From Polysphondylium violaceum (taxonomy: Eukaryota; Evosea; Eumycetozoa; Dictyosteliales; Dictyosteliaceae), in assembly GCA_000277445.1 (NCBI GenBank), contig AJWJ01000203.1:1-38749 (forward strand): a stretch of 38,749 nt of DNA, written 5' to 3'. Under the pieces are notes generated by a model. The model was not told the origin of the DNA, did no database searches, and worked only from the letters and a program-made list of their open reading frames with translations. The translations under genes were made by a program, and so were the position numbers. The first letter of the stretch is position 1. Each line of letters begins with the position of its first letter. Shown here one piece after another: positions 31,337 to 38,749 of the stretch.

Positions 31337-32976
31337 TTAAAATACATGAATCAATGATCTTGGGACATATCTTAAATCCCAATCAATAAAATATACTATC
31401 GACATAATGGAAAACAAACCAACAGCAGAGAAAAAGTGCCAAACATCATGGGTATCAAAATAATCAAATACCACACATGGTTCATTGAGTTTTAATGATT
31501 CATCAAAGGTAAGGAATTTGTTTGTTACTGGAATTTCAAAGAACCACAAACCAACAGTCCACGAAACCAACATTACGATAAATAAAATCCAAATTCCAAA
31601 ATGAACTTTTTCTCCATGTTTAAATTTCATATAAATATAATAAAATAAATATACTAAAAAGTTTAATATAATTACACCTCTATAATGATATTTATATTTT
31701 AACATTAATATGAATATAAAACTGATATATCTAATCTATTGATATATAAACAACACTTACAAAATAAGATTTGAAAAATCTTTTGCAATATTTGACAAGA
31801 AACCAAGAATTACATTTGCTAAAACCATACCCCAACTGAGTACATTTGCTATTAAAATTGTAATAAATCTAGGTCTGTCGTCAATTTGAGATGGATGTCT
31901 GAGTTTTTTAATATAAAACCAAATGACAGAGAGGGAGTTATTAAAAACCAGTCTTCTGTGTGCTAATAAATAGGCTGATCCAACAATAGATATATAACCA
32001 AAAAGTAAAAAGAATAAAGTCCAAAATCTATTATTAAATTATTAGTAACACTGCTGATTCTTATACATCTTTATCTATATATACATACACATAAGCATTT
32101 ATATTTGTAAGTGACAAGAAATTGAAAAATATAAAGAGGGCAAAAAATGAAAATGCTTTAAATGCTCCTGCTGTAAAGGTTGCATGTCTTTTTTGATGAA
32201 CTGTAAAGAATAATAAACCCGATCCAATCAACATAAATGTCGTATCTATAGATAGTAATGGTTTTGGTGTTAGGAATATACACTTTGACATACAAATAAA
32301 CAAACACTAGTCTATTACTTACCAAATTGAAAATTTAATTTAGATGGACAGACATGATAAAGTGCAGAGAATACACCCTCTAATAAAATAGTAAGGCCCA
32401 TACAATAATACAATGACATATCAGTATGTAATCCATGAACCCCATCTTCTTTATGAGCTGTAAAATGTGTAATCAATAAAAATGCTGTTCCTGCTGTTAT
32501 ATAAAAAATATTACTAAGGACTATGCATACAAGTAATGTTAGTAATAATATTAATAGATATACAATAAAGCAGTTATACGACTACCACTTACCATTATTA
32601 AAAGCCGTCAGTCCTGCAAAATTTCTAGCACATTTATAATTGAAATAACATTGTATTGATGGGTCAGAGTATTGAAAGAACACAAATTGAATAGAGGGTA
32701 AACTATAAAATGCAGAGACAATCAATAGAATTTTCCAAAACTAAAAATAGATTCAATTTAATTAATATATGCTACGATGATGATGATGATGATGATGATG
32801 ATGATAATAATGATAATGGTTGATTAATAAATAAAAACACATACATATTTTAAATATACAGGCTGAGATTTTATTTTTCTTTGGACCTCTGATTGAATCA
32901 TCAACTCTTCTACTGTTGATGGAATTTCAACTAGTGTGTCTGTTTCGTTTGCATCGGTGTTTAACGATGACATCAT
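31337..32976 (-). CDS. SID-1/SIDT (CHUP) family multi-pass membrane protein lacking the large ectodomain
   Basis: Six exons (32976-32845, 32740-32593, 32520-32323, 32245-32089, 32027-31761, 31721-31337) join in phase to 428 residues. SID-1 relatives are dsRNA-uptake or cholesterol-binding channel-like proteins at the cell surface and lysosome. Alignment by eye to animal SIDT1/2 is clear throughout: FWKILLIVSAFYSLPSIQ, LTAFNNVLSN, the run MEGxxSACYHVCPxxxNFQFDTSFM matched here by LEGVFSALYHVCPSKLNFQF + DTTFM, VHQKRH, and the C-terminus FDTHDVWHFFS..RSLIHVF. The CREST-type metal-binding residues (Ser-x3-His in SALYH, Asp of DTTFM, His-x3-His of HDVWH) are present. Animal members are about 800 residues with a large extracellular beta domain; here only about 55 residues precede the first membrane span, so that domain is absent. 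About ten membrane segments are expected. Confidence 0.92.
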
Positions 32977-33814
32977 TTATAAACTGTATATAAAAAGAAA
33001 GATCTATAAGATATCTATAATGAATTGATTGTTTGTTGATTTAAATATAAATGTATAAATTTTTTTGTTTTTTAAATTTCTTTTTTTTTTTTTTCTGGTG
33101 TTTGATGTCAATCTCTGTCTATCTCTCCTACACACGCACTCCCTCTCCTATCTTATCTATATTTATATAAGTAGTAATTTTATTAACAAAAACAAAAACA
33201 CTAGAAATCAATACAGAATAAGATATACAATAACAACAATAAAAAAATCGACTATCTTTTATAATGTAAATTGCAATGTTGTGTGTGTTTGTGTGTGTGT
33301 TTGATGAAAAGGGGAAAAAAGTCAAAATTATGAACACAAAACATATATATACCACGCAGACACACAAAAATACGATTTATTGATTTTTTTATAGAAATTC
33401 TCAAGTTTGTAGTATGAGTAAGAGAGATGAAAAAGAAAAAGAAAAATGATAAATCAAAAAATTAAAAATTAAAAATAAAAAAAGTTTTTATCAGAAAAAG
33501 TCAGATATTTTACTCAACAATTCAAGAAAATTTGGAATGGTTTGGACCTAGGGTTTTTGATCAAAGCAACATGATTAAAATAACTAATCGTTAATTCATT
33601 GCTTAAATACACTGACATTATCCCATTTAATGTGATCTAATATACATATACTTCTAGAAGATATATCTATGACATATTTTTTATTTTTCTTTTTTTTCTT
33701 TTTTTTTTTCTTTTAAATTTTTAAAAAATTTTTTTTTTGGGACATTTTTGGTGAAGAACAAAAGAGAGATATTTTTTGAATTGATATTCATATGAAATAA
33801 TTTTATAGATACAT
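32977..33814. promoter_or_regulatory. Divergent promoter region between SIDT-like and copper chaperone genes
   Basis: 838 bases between two divergent starts. It contains T-rich runs (33061-33096, 33679-33740), a GT microsatellite near 33280-33302 and A-rich blocks. Short frames here are low-complexity and not credible genes. Confidence 0.5.
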
Positions 33815-33841
33815 ATGCACAATATGGATACAACAAATAAA

Positions 33842-33872
<31 letters not shown>

Positions 33873-34648
33873 AAGATTATGATCAAACACCAATTAGAGT
33901 TGAATTAAATGTGGATATTAGTTGTAATTCTTGTATTGAATCAATAAAGAATGTATTTAAACAATTAAGTAATACAAGTATCATTGATAAGGACTTCAGT
34001 CTACAAAGGATTATAGTAAAAACAACAGATTTGACATTGGATATACTAGATTGTCTCAAAGATGCTGGTAGAAATCCTTCGATTAGTGGAGTCGGTAGTG
34101 GCGACAATGATAATAGTGTTAGCAAAACAGCTGCTGCAGTATGTGCCGTTGGTACCATTGAAGGATGGGAGAAGGGATGTGGTGGTGCAGGCGGTGAAGG
34201 TGTACATGGTGTCTATGGTCCCATTCGTATTCTCCAAACCAATCAATCCAACAAAACCCTGTTTGAGGGTAGAATCACTGGTTTGCAACAAGGGAAACAC
34301 TCTATTGTTGTTCACGAGTTTGGTGATATCGAAAAGGGTGTAAACAGTGTTGGCAATCCATATATATCCTTTGATAATCAATCAACGCCAGCTAACAAAA
34401 AGATTTTGGCCACATCAATGGTACACCAAGATGGCAAAGCAGAGTTTAGAGTATTGTCTGATAAATACGATTACTGGGATCTCATTGGCAGATCAATTGT
34501 ATTACACTCACACGACGATCAAGATCAACTTTCAAAAAGATTGGCAGTTGGCATCATTTGTAGAGCAGCAGGTGTTGGTCAAAATCTAAAGAAAATATGT
34601 CCATGTGATAATCAAACTGATAAACGTATTGATGATCCTAAATTGTAA
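33815..34648 (+). CDS. ccs: Copper chaperone for superoxide dismutase
   Basis: A single exon of 277 residues delivers copper to, and helps form the disulphide of, Cu/Zn superoxide dismutase. A Ser-rich lead precedes an Atx1-like HMA domain with the copper site CNSC at 37-40 (family MxCxxC; here DISCNSC, with the preceding Met replaced). A SOD-like domain follows (GVYGPIRILQ, GRITGLQQGKHSIVVHEFGD, VGNPY). In that domain one of the two adjacent metal-binding His of SOD and the HFNP His are missing, as expected for a chaperone rather than an enzyme. The C-terminal domain carries CPC at 262-264 (family CxC) in GQNLKKICPCD. A start at residue 4 (ATG 33824) is equally possible. Confidence 0.93.
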
Positions 34649-34704
34649 ACAAATAAGTCCATGGACATATTTGATAATCAAATCGATGATTTTAAATTGT
34701 AAAT
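34596..34704. repeat. Partial duplication of the 3' end of the copper chaperone gene
   Basis: The last codons and stop (TCCATGTGATAATCAAACTG..GATGATCCTAAATTGTAAA, 34599-34649) are echoed just downstream at 34657-34704 (TCCATGG..TTTGATAATCAAATCGATGATTTTAAATTGTAAAT), with gaps and substitutions. The second copy is outside the reading frame. Confidence 0.7.
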
Positions 34705-35330
34705 AATATAAATATATAATATAATCCCCTCCCTTCCTATTCTCATTCCTACTCCACCTCTCCTATTTATTCCCCTCCTTTTTATTTTATTTTTCCTTTC
34801 TCCTCCTTCCCCCTCCTTCCTCTTCTTCACATCCATTTTAATTAAAATGTGGATGCTTCTCCCTTCCATTATAATAAAACGGGTATGGTGAAAAATATCA
34901 GCATAACCACAATTTATTATTTCCCAAAAAAGATTAATTATTTTATTTAGATTCTCTTTGTACAAACTCATCGCTAATGTAATGTTTTTATTTTTCACAA
35001 TCATTATTTCAAAAACTGATAATCTTTTTTGGAGACAAAAATAATGACTTGGGCCTCTTGAACATATGTGTGAGTTTAAAGAATATCTCTGATAGAAATT
35101 TCATTCATGCTAATACCAATGATGGCAACATCACAAAATCCAGAATGAAATTTAATTCACCATCAACAACATCATCGTTTTTTTTTTATAAAAAAATATC
35201 ATACACATAAAAATTTGTCATGACAATTTGAAAAAAAATGTATATATTAGTTCACACCCACCACATTTGACATTTACATATCTTTGAATCGACACTGTAT
35301 TATAGGAGTAGTAGATAAAAAGTAAATAAA
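34649..35330. other. Intergenic spacer with polypyrimidine tract
   Basis: 682 bases without a gene. It includes a C/T-rich strand of about 115 bases at 34723-34837 and a 13-base inverted pair CCAAAAAAGATTA (34924-34936) / TAATCTTTTTTGG (35020-35032). The TMEM14 promoter should be near 35250-35330. Confidence 0.55.
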
Positions 35331-35742
35331 ATGAGTCAACATATCAATTATTCTATGGCTGGTCTTACTTTGGTAGGTGGTGTTATTGGCTATGCTAAAG
35401 CCAAATCATTACCATCTCTGATTGCTGGTACTACTTTTAGTGTACTCTATTTAAGCACTGGTTATTTAATTCAAGATAATCCTGAACTTGGTCATGGTCT
35501 AACTGCTGGTAAGAATATATAGATAAAGAAAACAAATTACCTTGAAAATATTAATACAATTCATATACATCTTAAAACAATCACATTTTTATATAGTTGT
35601 ATCTACTGTTTTAGCAGCTTCAATGGGTAAGAGAGCAATTAAAAGTGGAAAGTTTGTTCCAGCAGGTGCTGTTGCAAGTGCTGCTGCTCTTACTACTTTA
35701 TACAGTGCTAAAAAGTATTTTGACTGGAAGAATGGTCTCTAA
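35331..35742 (+). CDS. TMEM14-family membrane protein
   Basis: Two exons, 35331-35508 and 35597-35742, give 107 residues, the usual length of TMEM14/UPF0136 proteins. Three or four short Gly/Ala-rich membrane helices are visible: AGLTLVGGVIGYAKAKSLPS, LIAGTTFSVLYLSTGYLIQ, VSTVLAASMGKRAIKSGKF and PAGAVASAAALTTLYSAKKY. The GGVIGYAKAKSxPSLIAG and MGKRxxKSGKxxPAG signatures are family hallmarks. Animal TMEM14C acts in mitochondrial porphyrin transport; plant FAX relatives export fatty acids from plastids. The substrate here is not deducible. The intron splits a Val codon with GTAAGA..ATAG ends. Confidence 0.92.
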
Positions 35743-36834
35743 TCATAGTAAATCAAATAATAAAATGAGACAAAATTAAATGAATCTTATACTATTTTTT
35801 ACAATGTATTAATTGACAAATGCGTAACATAATCATCAATCACTAATCATCGCAACATAATGTTTGCCAAGAGATCGATCGTCATTTTATCCATGATCAA
35901 TCTCTTGTCAAGTAGGTTAAGATGGATTTAGTGGTTACATATCAGACCACGTTGTATTTGGTACTAGGTCTCAAAACTTAAAAAAAGAAACATTTGGTGA
36001 AATAGTGGGTGGGGGTAAGAAATAGATTATCTGGCTTCACTCGAAAATTTGTTCTTTGATAACTATAAAGAGATTTCAAATAATAGTAGTGGGAGTAATA
36101 ATGGTCTATGATATTTTAAAAGTAATCACAAAGTTTATTATACTAACCAACTACCATAGTGGGTGTGATTAAGATCTCTCCTAAAAGTCTAAATAAAATT
36201 CTATGCACAATTCCGAAATCAATCCACCAGTGCAAAAGAAGGTATGCAAAAAATGGGAACTAAAAAATCTAACATACACAAAAAAACGATCCGAAAATGA
36301 GGATGGGTCTATCGTGACACGTAAAGGAAAAAAAAAAAAAAACAAAAAAAAAAAGAAAACATCAAAGAACATTTTGACCCCGAATTTTGTCGGTGGTTGT
36401 TGTTAAAACAAACAGTGGGGATTTCAGCACACTGACTTTACAGCTTTTGATTTTTATCATTTTTTTGATTTTTTTTTAAAAATATTATTTTTTTTTTTTT
36501 GTTTTTTTTATATTGATTTCAACTGCAACAAGATTTTTTTAAAAGCCCCGTTATTCAAAGGACTTTGCAAATTCGAATTTATATTTTGTGTTTTAGTTCG
36601 TTTTTATTTTTTTATTTTGTGTAGTAATAATAGTATTGTATTCATTAAAGAAATCTACCTTTAAAGAGATCAATATTAAAAATCACTAGTAATATTACAA
36701 AAGCTCCCAAGGGTCAAAATTATTTATATATAGTTAATTAAAAATTGTAGAGTATAAAACATCATTGATATACAATATGTACATATTTTATGACATATAT
36801 ATTAATATTCTCAATACGATAGAAATAACATAAA
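35743..36834. other. Long intergenic region upstream of the ATP sulfurylase/APS kinase gene
   Basis: 1092 bases without a convincing gene. It contains an imperfect hairpin around 35870-35912 (AAGAGATCGAT/ATCAATCTCTT), A-rich stretches at 36328-36360, T-rich runs at 36460-36515 and the short near-palindrome CAAAGGACTTTG near 36556. A non-coding RNA gene in 35830-36180 cannot be excluded, but I see no signature. Confidence 0.5.
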
Positions 36835-38604
36835 ATGGTCTCATTCAATCAAGGAGAATCATCAGATGATGCAGTTTTTGATTATAATTCAATTGGAGCA
36901 ATTCCCCATGGCGGTGAATTGGTAGATTTAATTTTAGTTGGTGATGAATTGGATCAATTGAAAAAAAGATCAACACACATGCCAAGTTTATTATTAAGTA
37001 AAAAACAATTGTGTGACATTGAATTACTTTTAAATGGTGGCTTCTCGCCATTGACAACATTTATGGATCAATCAACCTATGATGGTGTCGTTGAAAATAT
37101 GAAACTCTCTAATGGATTAATATTCCCAATGCCAATCGTATTGGACATTAGCCAAGAGACATTGGATATCGTTCAAGCAACCGAATCAAAAGATCTTGCA
37201 CTCAGAGATGAAGAAGGTAATCTTATTGCCGTTATTCGTGTCGAGAGTTTTTATAAAGCCGATAAAATTAGAGAGGCCAAATTGACTATGGGTTCTGTGG
37301 ATCCATATCATCCCGGTGTCAATTTGATTTTCAACACCAAGGAATATTATGTCAGTGGTAAACTTGAAGGTGCACAACTTCCAGTTCACTATGATTATAA
37401 TGATCTCAGAAGAACACCAAAACAAGTTAGAGAAATGTTTAGAGAAAAGGGATGGAAAAATGTTATTGCCTTTCAAACTAGAAACCCAATGCACAGAGCA
37501 CACAGAGAACTCACTGTCAGAGCAGCCGAATTAAATCCCGGTTGCAATATTTTAATTCAACCAGTCGTTGGTATGACCAAACCAGGTGATATCGATTATC
37601 ACACCAGAGTCAAATGTTACAAATCCATCATTAAATCCTATCCAGACGGTTTAGCTGCACTCTCTGTCCTTCCATTGGCCATGAGAATGGGTGGTCCACG
37701 TGAAGCTGTTTGGCACGCCATCATTCGTAAGAATTTTGGTTGCAATCATTTCATTGTTGGTAGAGATCATGCTGGTCCAGGTGAAGATAAAAATGGTAAT
37801 CTTTTCTATCAACCATACGAAGCTCAAGAGATGGCTCTTGAATCACAATCACAATTGGGCCTCAAGATCTTACCATTCCAAATGATGGTATACGTTCCAG
37901 CCCATGATAAATATTACCCAGTTGATGAAGTACCAGCAGGTCTCGAAACTGCAAACATTAGTGGTACTAAACTTCGTCATCTCCTCAGAACTGGTGGTGA
38001 AATCCCAGATTGGTTTACCTATACACAAATTGTTAAAATCCTCAGAGACTCTTGTCCACCACGTTCCAAACAAGGCTTCACTGTTTTCTTTACCGGTTTC
38101 AGCGGCAGTGGAAAGAGTACCATTGCCAACGCACTCAATGAAGCCCTTTTGGAGGACGGCAGTCGTTCAATTACCCTTTTAGATGGTGATGTCGTACGTA
38201 CATTCCTCTCTAGTGAATTGGGTTTCAGCAAAGATCACCGTGATCTCAATATCAAGAGAATTGGTTTTGTTGCCTCTGAAATCAGCAAGGCTGGAGGTAT
38301 TGCCATTTGCGCCCCAATCGCCCCATACAGCGAGGCTAGAAAATTTGCCCGTGATTTAATTTCCAACGTTGGTGGATTTGTCGAAGTCCACATCAACACC
38401 CCTATTGAAACCTGTGAGAAACGTGATCGTAAAGGTTTATATGCCAAAGTCAGAGCAGGTCAATTAAAAGGATTCACTGGAATTGATGATCCATATGAAA
38501 ATCCAGAAAATCCAGAACTCAGAATCGATACTACAGATGTTTCTGTCAAAGAAGCAGTTGCTCTCATTTTAAATCATCTAAGAAAAGAAGGTTATATTCA
38601 ATAA
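36835..38604 (+). CDS. Bifunctional ATP sulfurylase / APS kinase (PAPS synthesis)
   Basis: A single exon of 589 residues. It makes adenosine 5'-phosphosulfate from ATP and sulfate and then phosphorylates it to PAPS, the sulfate donor for sulfotransferases. The N-terminal sulfurylase (1-395) has LLSKKQLCDIELLLNGGFSP, the ATP-binding QTRNPMHRAHREL (214-226, with His220 and His223), and VGRDHAGPG. The C-terminal kinase has a complete P-loop GFSGSGKST (421-429), LDGDVVRTFLSSELGFSKDH, KRIGFVASE and DPYENPENPEL. Sulfurylase comes first, as in fungal ATP sulfurylase and opposite to animal PAPSS, but unlike the fungal allosteric domain the kinase motifs look catalytically intact. Codon use is biased toward C-ending codons in the second half, suggesting high expression. 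Confidence 0.95.
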   Translation: MVSFNQGESSDDAVFDYNSIGAIPHGGELVDLILVGDELDQLKKRSTHMPSLLLSKKQLCDIELLLNGGFSPLTTFMDQSTYDGVVENMKLSNGLIFPMPIVLDISQETLDIVQATESKDLALRDEEGNLIAVIRVESFYKADKIREAKLTMGSVDPYHPGVNLIFNTKEYYVSGKLEGAQLPVHYDYNDLRRTPKQVREMFREKGWKNVIAFQTRNPMHRAHRELTVRAAELNPGCNILIQPVVGMTKPGDIDYHTRVKCYKSIIKSYPDGLAALSVLPLAMRMGGPREAVWHAIIRKNFGCNHFIVGRDHAGPGEDKNGNLFYQPYEAQEMALESQSQLGLKILPFQMMVYVPAHDKYYPVDEVPAGLETANISGTKLRHLLRTGGEIPDWFTYTQIVKILRDSCPPRSKQGFTVFFTGFSGSGKSTIANALNEALLEDGSRSITLLDGDVVRTFLSSELGFSKDHRDLNIKRIGFVASEISKAGGIAICAPIAPYSEARKFARDLISNVGGFVEVHINTPIETCEKRDRKGLYAKVRAGQLKGFTGIDDPYENPENPELRIDTTDVSVKEAVALILNHLRKEGYIQ

Positions 38605-38749
38605 ATTATTTAATATCCTATTTATATATATATATTTAATTAATAATAATATTAAAACACAATCTAAAACTTTTTTTTTAAAAAAAAAAAAAAAAACTTA
38701 CAAAGTCCTTTGTCTTACAGTTATTCGTAAAGGTTACTATAAAAGTTTT
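38605..38749. other. 3' flank with oligo-T/oligo-A block
   Basis: AT-rich sequence after the PAPS synthesis gene, with a T9-A17-like block at about 38671-38696 and ACAAAGTCCTTTGT near 38700. No gene is seen before the window ends. Confidence 0.5.

Noticed and set aside
33065-33367. Frames of about 79 codons on both strands
   Set aside because: Low-complexity T-rich and GT-repeat sequence in a promoter region; no conserved motif.
34046-34381. Minus-strand and alternate plus-strand frames within the copper chaperone gene
   Set aside because: Shadows of a well-identified gene.
35830-36180. Possible structured non-coding RNA (class I RNA or snoRNA)
   Set aside because: Only one imperfect hairpin was seen; no conserved 5' element, box motifs or promoter signature could be recognised.
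36203-36406. Lys-rich frame of 67 codons
   Set aside because: Driven by an oligo-A run; no splice or family support.
1-38749. tRNA, rRNA, CRISPR arrays and complete retroelements
   Set aside because: No cloverleaf with a B-box, no ribosomal sequence, no regular spacer arrays and no reverse transcriptase or integrase frames were found on reading both strands.

Overview
This is AT-rich eukaryotic nuclear DNA from a dictyostelid social amoeba. The evidence is short introns of about 60-120 bases with GTAAGT/GTATGT donors, oligo-T/oligo-A spacers, long poly-Asn, poly-Gln and Ser/Thr tracts in proteins, FNIP repeats, and an RNA-dependent RNA polymerase fused to a Dicer-type helicase. Base composition looks less extreme than Dictyostelium discoideum, so a Cavenderia- or Heterostelium-like species is my guess. 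The species is inferred, not shown. All gene models were built by hand from reading frame, splice signals and phase.

Layout. 401-1163 (-): clathrin adaptor AP-1 sigma subunit, four exons. 1534-3239 (-): FNIP-repeat protein broken by one frameshift in a homopolymer. 3406-4640 (+): AIG1/GIMAP-type GTPase. 4696-11628 (-): a 2291-residue helicase/RdRP with a nucleotidyltransferase-like tail. 12039-14503 (-): eight-exon protein resembling the helical domain of delta-endotoxins. 15142-16109 and 16566-17523 (-): tandem pair of UbiA/UBIAD1-like prenyltransferases. 17787-21835 (-): villin-type actin-binding protein with a Ser/Thr/Lys-rich N-terminus carrying SxIP motifs. 22241-22680 (-): ISG12/IFI6-like small membrane protein with an apparent frameshift. 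22820-23600: decayed or unresolved gene fragments. 23708-25603 (-): RING plus pentapeptide-repeat protein. 26380-28956 (+): DDHD phospholipase. 29101-29873 (+): tail-anchored protein of unknown function. 30591-30932 (+): small protein that may be mitochondrial. 31337-32976 (-): SID-1/SIDT family membrane protein. 33815-34648 (+): copper chaperone for superoxide dismutase. 35331-35742 (+): TMEM14 protein. 36835-38604 (+): ATP sulfurylase fused to APS kinase.

How the genes relate. Most are unrelated housekeeping genes. A subset touches RNA silencing, nucleic-acid uptake or immunity-like families: the helicase-RdRP, the SIDT channel-like protein, the AIG1 GTPase, the ISG12-like protein and the delta-endotoxin-like protein. 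Whether this is more than coincidence cannot be judged from one window. The strongest candidates for a novel system are the helicase-RdRP-nucleotidyltransferase-like fusion and the intron-rich delta-endotoxin-like gene.
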